A DNA stretch of 64,000 bases from contig NZ_FOOR01000003.1 of the NCBI RefSeq assembly GCF_900113255.1, positions 186,001 to 250,000 on the forward strand. Direction: 5' to 3'. The stretch is from Novosphingobium sp. CF614. Its GTDB lineage: Bacteria > Pseudomonadota > Alphaproteobacteria > Sphingomonadales > Sphingomonadaceae. Below the pieces are notes generated by a model. It had not been told where the DNA came from. It did not search any database and was given only the letters and a program-made list of their open reading frames with translations. Positions 32,924-41,222 of this stretch are shown piece by piece. Each line of letters opens with the position of its first letter. Within the stretch, counting starts at the first letter, position 1. A program made the translations under genes and the position numbers.

Positions 32924-35900
32924 CCGCCGCGATATCCCGCCTGCGCCTCATCGGGCTCGCTCTCCTGCTTTCGGCCGCCGGCGGCGCGATACTCGTCGCC
33001 CCGGCGTTGCATGCCGAAGCCGCGGGCGTCGAGGCCTTGCTCAACCAGGCGAAGTACTGGCGGTCGAAGGGGCGCGAGGACCTTGCCCAGCAGGCGCTCC
33101 GCCGCGCCAAGGCGCTCGACCCGGCCAGTCCGGCCGTGGCCGGCGCCCTGAGCGCCGGCACTCCCCGGCCCGCGCCGACCCGATCGGCGCCGAAAGCGGC
33201 GGCAGTGACCGCAAGGCCTGCCGCGTCCTCGCCTGCTCCCGCACGCACCGCCGCGCCCTCCCCCGCGAACCGTGGCGGACAGGCCCGCGTTGCCGGTTTC
33301 GCCGCGCTCGACCAGGGCAACCTGCCCGGCGCCAGCACCCAGTTCGAAAAGGCGCTCTCGGTCAATCGCAAGGATGCCGATGCGCTGGGCGGGCTGGGCC
33401 TGGTGCGCCTGCGTGAAGGCCGCTTCGCCGAAGCGGCGGACCTCCTCGGCCAGGCCTCGCGCCTGGGCAAGGCCGATCAGTGGGCGCAGGGCCTGGCCTC
33501 GGCCCGGTTCTTCGCCGGTGTCGGGAACGCGCGCACCCTGCTCGCGCAGGGCCAGGTGGCGGAAGCGCAGCAACAGGCGGAGGCGCTGGTCCGTTCGGGA
33601 TATCCGGAGCCCGCCCCCGCGCTCGAACTGCTGGGCCAGGTCTACGAGAAACAGGGCCGCTATGCCGACGCCGCAGACCTCTACCGGCAGGCCAGCCAGG
33701 GCGGCGGCGCTGACGAGAAGCGCCTCCAGATGCGTGCTGCGCGCGGCCGCGCCCTGGCCGCCGCCGCGAACGGCGACGATATCGGGGCCACGCGCGAATT
33801 CCAGCAGGGGCTGCTGCTCGATCCGGACGACCCGTGGATCCGCTATGAATTCGCCGAGTTCATGGTAAAGCGCGGTCGCGTTCCCGAAGCGGAATCACTG
33901 CTGCGATCCCTGGCAAGCAATGGCGGCGCGGATTCGCTCTACGCCGCCGCGCTCGTCAACGCCGATCTCGGCCGCCCCGCCGAAGCGGAGCGGCTGATCG
34001 CGATGATCCCCGAAACCCAGCGCACCGCGCCGATGCGGGCCTTCGCGATCGGGGTGAAGACGGACGGCGCGATCGCCCAGGCCAGGGCCATGGCGAAGAC
34101 CGGCCAGCAGGCCCAGGCGCTGGCGGCGCTGCGCCAGCTCGGCGCGATGCCCTCGATCCCGACGGGCAAGCGGGCGGCCATCGCCAATGCCCTGTTCGAA
34201 CTGGGCGATGTCCCGGGTGCCGCCCAGCTCGCGGGAAGCGCCCTCGATGGCGAGGTCTCCAGCCTTGACGACTATGAGGGCCTGATCGGCGTGCTGGTCC
34301 GTGCCGGACGCGAGGATCTGGCCCAGCTGGCACTGCAGCGCGCCGGGCGGATGGCCGGCACATCGGCCGAGGGCCAGCGGGCCCATGCCCGCATGAGCGC
34401 GGCGCTGATGACAAGCCAGGCGGACCGCGCACGCCTTGCCGGGCGCTTCGCCGAAAGCTTCGATATCCTCCAGTCGGCCTACACCGCCGCGCCGGACAAT
34501 ACCGAGATTCTCTCCGGGCTTGCGCGCCTCTACCAGAGCGGAGCCATGCCGGCACGGGCTGCCCAGACATTCCAGCTGGTTCTCGCCCGCAAGCCCGGCG
34601 ACAAGGACGCCCTGCTGGGCCTTGCCGACAGCGCCCAGGCTGCCGGCGACCGCGACTTGTCCGAACGGGCCCAGGTCCAGGCGCTGCGTGCCTTTCCGCA
34701 GGACTACCAGGTGCACGTGGCGCTGGCCGGGGTCGAACGGGCACGCGGCGACGGGCGTGCGGCGGTCCGCCTGCTGAAGGAAGCACGCGAACTCTACGCG
34801 CGCCAACAGGGTGCCGCCGGGGCCGGAGCGCCGGGCGGCAACCCCTTCGCCGGCATGGGCACCGACGGGAGCGCCAACCCGTTCCGCGACCAGGACGCGG
34901 CGGCCGCGCCGCAAGTCAATCCCTTCGCGCTGGGCGGCGGCACCCGCCTGCCCGCGACGCCGGCAGGCTATGCACCGGCGGGCTATTCCCAGGCACCCTA
35001 TTCGCAAATGCCTTATACGCCCGCATCACCCGTCCAAGGCCCGACCCCGGCGCCGGACTATCCCGCGCAGACCGGCTATGGCAGTATGCCGGCGAGCGCC
35101 GCGGCGCCTCTCCCCGGACCGAGCTTCGCTTCGTCTCCCGCCGCACCCGTCTATTCGGCCGACCCGGTGATGAACCAGATCCAGTCGGAGATCGCGGCGC
35201 TCTCCCAAGATACCGGGCCGCGCGCCGATATCGACACTTCGTATCGCCAACGGTCCGGCGAAACCGGCCTCAGCCAGCTTGACGAGATCAAGGGTTCGGC
35301 CAAGTTCTCGACCGGGGCGCTAGCCGGGCGCGTCTTCGCGAGGGCCGAGGCGAGCGTGATCGACGCGGGCCGCCCGACCGGTTCGGGCCTGGCCCGCTTC
35401 GGCCGCAACGCCACCCCCGAAGCGCAAGCGATCGTCGACCAGGTGGAATCGCCGCTGGTCAATGCCGACAGCCAGCACGCATCCGGCGTCGCCTTTTCGG
35501 CAGGCTACGAAAGCGACGCCGTCCAGATCGAGGCCGGCACCACGCCGATCGGCATGGGCAAGACCAAGCCCGCCTTCCGCGCGGCGGTGACCCCCAAACT
35601 TTCCGAGAACGTGCGCGCCAGCGCCTTTGCCGAGCGCAAGCCGGTGGCCGATTCGATCGTCTCCTACGCCGGCACCCGCGATCCCGTCACCGGCGAACGC
35701 TGGGGCCAGGTCATGCGCATGGCGGGCGGACTGGGCCTTTCCTATGACCGCGACGGCAGCGGCGTCTATGCCGAGGGACGCTATTATCGCTTCGATGGCA
35801 CCAACGTGTCGAAGAACACCGGATTCGAGGCCAATGTCGGCGGCTACTTGCGCGCCCATCGCGGCGAGCATTCCGCGCTCACCGTCGGCCTCAACGTGAA

Positions 35901-36324
35901 TTATCAGCGCTATGACAAGAGCCAGAACTACTTCACTTTCGGCAATGGCAGCTATTTCAGCCCGCAAAGCTTCATCTCGGTGGGCTTCCCGGTGAACTAC
36001 ACGATGGAGAACGACCGGTTGGACGCGCGCGCCGCGTTCACGCCAGGCTTCCAGAGCTACAGCCAGGATCAGAGCCCGATCTATCCCACCGATCCCGTCG
36101 CGCAGGCGGACCTGGACGACCTGAAAGCGCTCAACAGCGACGTGCGCTCCTATTACGACGGCGTCAGCAAGACCGGCTTCGCCCTATCGGCAGAAGGCTC
36201 GCTCTACTACAAGATCAGCCCGACCACCCGCATCGGCGGCCAGACCAGCTACAATACCTTTGGCAGCTATGACGAATTCCGCAGCATGCTCGGCGTGCGC
36301 CAGAACTTCGGGAGCAGCAAGTAA
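32920..36324 (+). CDS. bcsC: Cellulose synthase outer-membrane porin BcsC
   Basis: A 1134-residue secretion channel for cellulose. GTG start at 32920 overlaps the bcsAB stop. A signal peptide (1-34, ending LHAEA) is followed by about 600 residues of TPR repeats in the periplasm (for example DALGGLGLVRLREGRFAEAA). A Gly/Pro/Ala/Gln-rich linker (about 630-750, with GYAPAGYSQAPYSQMPYTP) then leads to a 16-strand beta-barrel (about 760-1134) that ends LGVRQNFGSSK. The proline- and tyrosine-rich linker is long compared with the family and could be flexible or interact with the cell wall. It comes just before bcsD with no gap. Confidence 0.95.
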   Translation: MTAAISRLRLIGLALLLSAAGGAILVAPALHAEAAGVEALLNQAKYWRSKGREDLAQQALRRAKALDPASPAVAGALSAGTPRPAPTRSAPKAAAVTARPAASSPAPARTAAPSPANRGGQARVAGFAALDQGNLPGASTQFEKALSVNRKDADALGGLGLVRLREGRFAEAADLLGQASRLGKADQWAQGLASARFFAGVGNARTLLAQGQVAEAQQQAEALVRSGYPEPAPALELLGQVYEKQGRYADAADLYRQASQGGGADEKRLQMRAARGRALAAAANGDDIGATREFQQGLLLDPDDPWIRYEFAEFMVKRGRVPEAESLLRSLASNGGADSLYAAALVNADLGRPAEAERLIAMIPETQRTAPMRAFAIGVKTDGAIAQARAMAKTGQQAQALAALRQLGAMPSIPTGKRAAIANALFELGDVPGAAQLAGSALDGEVSSLDDYEGLIGVLVRAGREDLAQLALQRAGRMAGTSAEGQRAHARMSAALMTSQADRARLAGRFAESFDILQSAYTAAPDNTEILSGLARLYQSGAMPARAAQTFQLVLARKPGDKDALLGLADSAQAAGDRDLSERAQVQALRAFPQDYQVHVALAGVERARGDGRAAVRLLKEARELYARQQGAAGAGAPGGNPFAGMGTDGSANPFRDQDAAAAPQVNPFALGGGTRLPATPAGYAPAGYSQAPYSQMPYTPASPVQGPTPAPDYPAQTGYGSMPASAAAPLPGPSFASSPAAPVYSADPVMNQIQSEIAALSQDTGPRADIDTSYRQRSGETGLSQLDEIKGSAKFSTGALAGRVFARAEASVIDAGRPTGSGLARFGRNATPEAQAIVDQVESPLVNADSQHASGVAFSAGYESDAVQIEAGTTPIGMGKTKPAFRAAVTPKLSENVRASAFAERKPVADSIVSYAGTRDPVTGERWGQVMRMAGGLGLSYDRDGSGVYAEGRYYRFDGTNVSKNTGFEANVGGYLRAHRGEHSALTVGLNVNYQRYDKSQNYFTFGNGSYFSPQSFISVGFPVNYTMENDRLDARAAFTPGFQSYSQDQSPIYPTDPVAQADLDDLKALNSDVRSYYDGVSKTGFALSAEGSLYYKISPTTRIGGQTSYNTFGSYDEFRSMLGVRQNFGSSK

Positions 36325-36786
36325 ATGAAGATGCAGGCTTTCCCCCAACCGCGCCACGGGCCCGGTGACATCGGTGTGGGCGGCCTGGCGCTGATGGCGC
36401 TCTCGACCGCCGCCGAAGTCTGCGAGGCCGTACCCCCGGCGCAAGCACGCGGCTTCTTCCTGGCGATCGGCAAGCGCATGGCCAGCCTCGAGCCGCTCGA
36501 AGGCGTCGACGATACCGCGGCGCTCCACGCAAAGCTCAACGCCTTCTGGCAGGCGCTGGACTGGGGTGAGGTGGAGCTGACAGTGGGCAAGGAAGCGATC
36601 ATCGTTCACCACCGCGATCTGCCCAATCGCATCGCGCCGGACCCGCAGGGGCATTGGGCGACCATGCTGCTGAGTGTGCTCGAGGGCGCCTATGACAGCT
36701 GGTTCCGGGCGCTGGGCAGCGGGCCGGTGCTGCGCACGGTGGCCGAGTGGAAGGGGGACGTGGTCGAGCTTCGCCATGGCCGATGA
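36325..36786 (+). CDS. bcsD: Cellulose synthase subunit BcsD
   Basis: A 153-residue protein similar in size to AcsD (156), an octameric periplasmic or cytoplasmic ring that guides crystalline cellulose ribbons. The stretch DWGEVELTVGKEAIIVHHRDLPN and the end YDSWFRALGSGPVLR fit the family (in parts). The ATG directly follows the bcsC stop. BcsD marks type I cellulose operons, which make crystalline or ordered cellulose. It overlaps bcsZ by 11 bases. Confidence 0.88.
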   Translation: MKMQAFPQPRHGPGDIGVGGLALMALSTAAEVCEAVPPAQARGFFLAIGKRMASLEPLEGVDDTAALHAKLNAFWQALDWGEVELTVGKEAIIVHHRDLPNRIAPDPQGHWATMLLSVLEGAYDSWFRALGSGPVLRTVAEWKGDVVELRHGR

Positions 36787-37795
36787 TATCCTCGGCGTCG
36801 ATCGCCGCACTTTCGCGCTCGGCATGCTCGCAGCGCTGACCGCCGCCTGCAACACCGGCAACCAGGGCCGGGCGCAGCCGGTCGAGGGCTTCTGGCCGCT
36901 CTGGCGCGATCGCTTCGTCACGCCGGAGGGCCGCGTGATCGATACCGGCAACGGCAACATCAGCCACAGCGAAGGCCAGAGCTACGGCATGATCCTGGCG
37001 CTCCACGCAAACGATCGCCCGACTTTCGAGCGAATCGCGCGCTGGACCGAAGACACCCTGGGGCGCGAGGACATGGCGTTGCATTCCTGGCGCTACGACC
37101 CGCGCGACGAAGCGAACCCGGTCTCCGATCCCAACAACGCCACCGACGGCGACATGGTGATCGCCTGGGCACTGGCGCTGGCCGGCGAGCGCTGGGGCGA
37201 AGCGGCGTGGGCCGAACGTTCGGTGCAGGTTCGCGCCGCGATTCACAGCCAATGCGTGCTCACCCGCTACGATCGGGCCTTGCTGCTGCCGGGCATGGCG
37301 GGCTTCGTCGAAACCGGGCAAGTCACGCTCAATCCCTCATATTTCGTCTGGCCGGCGCTCGATCTCTTCACCCGGCTTGACGGCGCCGCGACATGGAGCC
37401 CGGTGATTCGCGACTGCGAGGAGATTGCCCGCCTCGCGCGATTCGGCGGACACGGCCTGCCGAGCGACTGGATCGTCGTGACCGGCAGGAAGGATATCAT
37501 ACCCGCCCCGGGCAGGCCGCCGCGTTTCGGCTTCGATGCCATCCGCATCGCATTATGGGGCATCGTCGGCCAGCGCACGGATCTGACGCAGCCGATCGCC
37601 GCGTGGTGGCGCCAGTGCCTGGCGCAGCACAAGGCGATACCGGCCTGGGTCGACGTGGTCAGCGGCGAAGAGGCGAACTACGCGGTTTCCAATGGCGGCG
37701 CCGCGATCGCCGCACGCCTGCTCGGCACCCCTGCCCCGGCCCAACTGGCCGACGATTACTTCGCCGCCGCATTGCAAATGCTGGCTCGACTCTAA
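36776..37795 (+). CDS. bcsZ: Cellulase BcsZ (glycosyl hydrolase family 8)
   Basis: A 339-residue endoglucanase that trims nascent cellulose in the periplasm. ATG at 36776, inside the end of bcsD. The leader DRRTFALGMLAALTAAC has a twin-arginine-like pair and a lipobox ending in Cys25, so it may be a lipoprotein. The general acid is Glu66 in SHSEGQSYGM; the second carboxylate lies in NATDGDM (Asp124 or Asp126). Length is normal. It closes the operon; a weak 6-bp hairpin (37801-37820) without T-run follows. Confidence 0.93.
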   Translation: MADDILGVDRRTFALGMLAALTAACNTGNQGRAQPVEGFWPLWRDRFVTPEGRVIDTGNGNISHSEGQSYGMILALHANDRPTFERIARWTEDTLGREDMALHSWRYDPRDEANPVSDPNNATDGDMVIAWALALAGERWGEAAWAERSVQVRAAIHSQCVLTRYDRALLLPGMAGFVETGQVTLNPSYFVWPALDLFTRLDGAATWSPVIRDCEEIARLARFGGHGLPSDWIVVTGRKDIIPAPGRPPRFGFDAIRIALWGIVGQRTDLTQPIAAWWRQCLAQHKAIPAWVDVVSGEEANYAVSNGGAAIAARLLGTPAPAQLADDYFAAALQMLARL

Positions 37796-37930
37796 TTCCG
37801 AAGCGCTGAATCCGGCGCTTAGGGGTTTACGCGTATCGGCCGCTCCGGAGTGCATCAACCAGACTTCCGTACTTTACGCCTGTGTTCCGGAAAGTTCCGG
37901 CAAACTAAGACGTTAGCGAGGGTCTCAAGC

Positions 37931-39064
37931 GTGTTCACGGCCTCCCCGGTTTCCGGCTCGGACCTTGCCGGGACGGCTCCACGTCTCGCACCGAGGCTGG
38001 CATCGCACGATCGGCGCGACGACCTGCTGCGCCAGTCCCGGGTAGCACTCTCGCTGGGTTCTCCCTTCGTAAGCGAGGTCCTTGCCGCCGCCTACCGCCA
38101 GCTCGCGCGCGCGCCGCGACTCGAGGCCGTTATCGCCGCCTGGCCTTTCGATCCCGCGACCAGCGCCATGGCGCTGCGGCTGAACGCGGGGCTGCACGCG
38201 CTTGCGCGGCGGGGGACTTTCACCGATCTCGCCGCGCTCTACGCCCGGCAGCATAACGCGTTCGACCGTGCGGTCGGCGAAGCTCTCCAGGAAGGCGAAA
38301 CGACGCTGCTGACCTGGATGGGTCATCCCACCCAGACCAACGAGGTGCGCCGATCAAGCGCGTTCATGGCCGCGCTCGTGACGCTTGCCCATGAACATGG
38401 GCTGCCTTTCGAACTGCTCGAGATCGGCGCCAGTGCCGGCCTCAATCTCCTGCTCGACCGCTATGCCCACGATCTGGGCGGCATGTCCTGCGGGACTCCG
38501 GATTCGTCGCTTCATATCGTTCCCCGATGGCAGGGACCCGTCCCGCCCCGCGCGGATGTGCGCGTCATCTCGGCGCGCGGCGTCGATCTACGGCCACTGC
38601 GTGTCGACGACCCGGAAACACGCGAGCGGTTGATGTCCTATATCTGGCCGGGCGACAAAGTTCGCTCGGGCTACTTGCGCCGCGCGCTGATTCTCGCCCG
38701 TGACCTGGTGCCGAACGTCGCCCAGGCCAGCGCCGCGCCCTGGCTCGCCGAGCGCCTCAAGGAACCGCAGGCGGAACGCACCATGCGCATCGTGCAGCAC
38801 TCGATGGTGCTGCAGTACCTGCCCGAGGACGAGCGCGAGGCGGTGATCGCCTCGATCCGCGCCGCTGGCGGCAGGGCCACGCCCGAGCGACCGCTGGCCC
38901 GGATCGGGCTCGAATGGAATGCGGACCGCAGCGAAGTGCTGCTCAGCCTCACCCGCTGGTCGGGCCGTGCCGACGACGGACACGAACACGTCCTCGCCGC
39001 CTGCCATCCTTATGGCGCCGTGATCGAGTGGCGTGGGCTTCCGGACGCTTGCCCACCGGCCTGA
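37931..39064 (+). CDS. DUF2332 family protein
   Basis: About 377 residues from the GTG at 37931, which has GAGGG nine bases upstream; a GTG at 37850 would add 27 residues. The DUF2332 family is conserved in alphaproteobacteria and actinobacteria and has no known function. Motifs include EVRRSSAFMAALVTLA, ELLEIGASAGLNLLLDRYA, which looks like a methyltransferase-type glycine motif, VVQHSMVLQYLP-like IVQHSMVLQYLPE, and RIGLEWNADRSEVLL. The glycine motif and fold suggest a SAM-dependent methyltransferase-like core, an inference. It follows bcsZ by 135 bases and ends in a strong hairpin. Confidence 0.85.
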   Translation: MFTASPVSGSDLAGTAPRLAPRLASHDRRDDLLRQSRVALSLGSPFVSEVLAAAYRQLARAPRLEAVIAAWPFDPATSAMALRLNAGLHALARRGTFTDLAALYARQHNAFDRAVGEALQEGETTLLTWMGHPTQTNEVRRSSAFMAALVTLAHEHGLPFELLEIGASAGLNLLLDRYAHDLGGMSCGTPDSSLHIVPRWQGPVPPRADVRVISARGVDLRPLRVDDPETRERLMSYIWPGDKVRSGYLRRALILARDLVPNVAQASAAPWLAERLKEPQAERTMRIVQHSMVLQYLPEDEREAVIASIRAAGGRATPERPLARIGLEWNADRSEVLLSLTRWSGRADDGHEHVLAACHPYGAVIEWRGLPDACPPA

Positions 39065-39088
39065 CCGTTTCGAAATCGCTGCCATCGA

Positions 39089-39133
39089 AATAGACCCGTC
39101 GCCCCGAGCTCGCACCGGGGCGACGGGTCTATT
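39089..39133. terminator. Perfect 18-bp bidirectional hairpin
   Basis: AATAGACCCGTCGCCCCG (39089-39106) and its exact complement CGGGGCGACGGGTCTATT (39116-39133) are separated by nine bases. The AT ends give each strand a short T-containing tail. It follows the DUF2332 stop by 24 bases and is probably its terminator. Confidence 0.75.
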
Positions 39134-39265
39134 CACACGCGACCTCGCCGAAAGGCTTTGCCGAGCGACCGCCAGCGGTCCCGAGGTGGGGCCCAGAGGA
39201 CGGATCATTCCCGAAGGCTTCTGGTACATTCCGGGATCAAGACGCGCCATCTCATCCGGAACATG

Positions 39266-39300
39266 AAAAAGGGCCGCGGAAGTCGTGCTTCCGCGGCCCT
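39266..39300 (-). terminator. Rho-independent terminator of the chemoreceptor transcript
   Basis: On the minus strand AGGGCCGCGGAAG pairs with CTTCCGCGGCCCT (stem arms 39288-39300 and 39270-39282, five-base loop) and a TTTTT run follows (39270-39266). It lies 24 bases beyond the stop of the methyl-accepting chemotaxis gene. Confidence 0.9.
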
Positions 39301-39323
39301 GCTGGTCTTTCAGTGACGGAAGG

Positions 39324-41147
39324 TCAGAATTCGGACCAGTCATCCGCGCCGGACTGCACCGCAAGATTGCCCACCACGCGCGGCGCCGAGCGTACAGGCG
39401 CGGGCCGGCGGCGCTGGGCCGCGACCGGCCGGCCGCGAGATGCCCCGCCGTCATCCACCTTGAAGGTCGAAAAGGCTTCGAACAGCTGCTGTGCCTCGCG
39501 CGCCAGCATTTCGGTCGCGGCGGTGGTTTCCTCCACCATGGCGGCGTTCTGCTGGGTCATCGCATCCATCGCGCTGATCGCCTCGTTGACCTTGAGCAGG
39601 CCGGTCGACTGCTGCTCGGCGGCCTCGGCCATCGCCTCGATCGATTGGCTCACGCTGGAGACGCGCTCGATGATGCGGTTGAGCGAACCGCCGGTGTCGT
39701 TGACGAGCCCGACGCCCGAAGTGACATGCTCGGTCGCCGAAAGGATGCGCGATTTCACGTCGGAAGCGGCGTCGGCCGCGCGCTGCGCGAGCGCGCGCAC
39801 TTCGGAGGCGACCACGGCGAAGCCCTTGCCGGCATCGCCCGCGCGAGCGGCCTCCACGCCGGCATTGAGCGCCAGCAGGTTGGTCTGGAAGGCGATTCCG
39901 TCGATCACGCTGATGATCTCGGCGATCTCCCGGGTGGCTTGGTCGATCCCGTGCATCGCCGCGATCGCGCGCTGGACGATCGCACCGCCCTGCTCGGCTT
40001 CGCCGCGCGCTTCGCTCATGGCCTTGTTGGCCTGGGAGACGATGCCGGCGCTTTCGGCGACCTTGCGGGTAATGTCATCCATGGCCGAAGCCGAGGACTG
40101 GAGCCGTGCCGCCTGTTCCTCGCTGCGGTCCGACAAGTCGGCGGCGGCCTGGCGGATCTCGGACGAACCGGTGGAGATCGAATCGATGCTTCCGCGCACA
40201 GAGACCATCACCGTGCAGAGCTGGTCGAGCGCGTCGTTGAAGTCCCTGGAGACGGACGCGAAGGCCGCCGGCAGATCTTCGAGCCTTGCCCGCAGGTCGG
40301 ACTGGGAAAGGTCATGCAGCTTGCGGCCGATCTCCGCCATGGCCTGTTCACGGTCGCGGTCGGCGGCGAGCTTGGCGATGGCTTCGTCGCGGAAGACCAG
40401 CACCGCCCGCGCCATGTTGCCCAGCTCGTCCACGCGCTCGGTGCCCGGCACCGCGATGTCGCTGCGGCCCGAGGCGAGCGCCGCCATCGTCTCGGTAAGA
40501 TCACCGATCGGGGTTGCGATGTCGCGGCTCAGCTTGCGCGAAAGACCCACGGCAAGTCCGATAAGCGCGAGACCGCCCACCACAAGCGCGATCCAGGCCG
40601 TGGTGATCGCGGTCTGCTGGCCGCTCGATTCGGCCTTGATCCGCACTTCCTCATGATCGCGCAGGTCGCGCAGGGGGACCACCGCGTCGCTGACGAGCGC
40701 GGCCTTGCCGGCGTCACGCACGCGCTCCATGGCCAGCTCCCGGTTGCCCTGCTTGACCATGGCGATGGACTTGTCGCCCCAGTCGGCGCGCCATTTGAGC
40801 GTGGCGGCGCGCGAATCCAGCAGCTTTTGCCGCATCACCGGATCCACGAGCATGGTCTCCATTTCGGCCGAAGTCGCGTCGTACTCGTCGCGGCCTTCGT
40901 AATACGACTTGAGATAGCTGTCGTCACCGGTCACCAGGTATCCACGCATCTGGCTGTTCTGGCGCAGGATCGAGGTTTCAAGCCCCAGGGCCTTGGCATG
41001 GATGGCCTGGCTGAAGTTGGTTCGCTCGGTCGACCGGCTAATCATCGCGATGTTGGTGGCGAAGACCAGCATCATCACGGCGGCCGAGAGGTTGATCGCC
41101 ACGAAGGCGACCACCAACTTCTTCGGGATGTTCAACGAGCTGAGCAT
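39324..41147 (-). CDS. Methyl-accepting chemotaxis protein with CHASE3-type sensor
   Basis: A 607-residue transmembrane chemoreceptor. Two membrane helices (about 10-32 and 190-212) enclose a helical periplasmic sensor with [20 protein letters not shown], typical of CHASE3. HAMP follows, then the signalling hairpin with [20 protein letters not shown] and [20 protein letters not shown]. The C-terminus DDWSEF matches the WxxF tether that recruits CheR/CheB, so it is probably an adapting receptor. It is 75 bases downstream of a TonB-receptor gene on the same strand, with a hairpin between. No che genes are in the window. Confidence 0.95.
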   Translation of the reverse strand: MLSSLNIPKKLVVAFVAINLSAAVMMLVFATNIAMISRSTERTNFSQAIHAKALGLETSILRQNSQMRGYLVTGDDSYLKSYYEGRDEYDATSAEMETMLVDPVMRQKLLDSRAATLKWRADWGDKSIAMVKQGNRELAMERVRDAGKAALVSDAVVPLRDLRDHEEVRIKAESSGQQTAITTAWIALVVGGLALIGLAVGLSRKLSRDIATPIGDLTETMAALASGRSDIAVPGTERVDELGNMARAVLVFRDEAIAKLAADRDREQAMAEIGRKLHDLSQSDLRARLEDLPAAFASVSRDFNDALDQLCTVMVSVRGSIDSISTGSSEIRQAAADLSDRSEEQAARLQSSASAMDDITRKVAESAGIVSQANKAMSEARGEAEQGGAIVQRAIAAMHGIDQATREIAEIISVIDGIAFQTNLLALNAGVEAARAGDAGKGFAVVASEVRALAQRAADAASDVKSRILSATEHVTSGVGLVNDTGGSLNRIIERVSSVSQSIEAMAEAAEQQSTGLLKVNEAISAMDAMTQQNAAMVEETTAATEMLAREAQQLFEAFSTFKVDDGGASRGRPVAAQRRRPAPVRSAPRVVGNLAVQSGADDWSEF

Positions 41148-41182
41148 TCGTTCATTCCAATCTAGTATTCACGTGCCTCGAA

Positions 41183-41217
41183 CCCGGGCCGCGGTGCCCA
41201 TCGCGCCGCGGCCCGGG
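41183..41217. terminator. Hairpin between TonB receptor and chemoreceptor genes
   Basis: CCCGGGCCGCGG (41183-41194) pairs perfectly with CCGCGGCCCGGG (41206-41217), 11-base loop, five bases after the receptor stop on the minus strand. There is no T-run. It may stabilise the 3' end of the receptor message or partly stop transcription, giving less chemoreceptor than receptor. Confidence 0.55.
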
Positions 41218-41222
41218 ACGCT

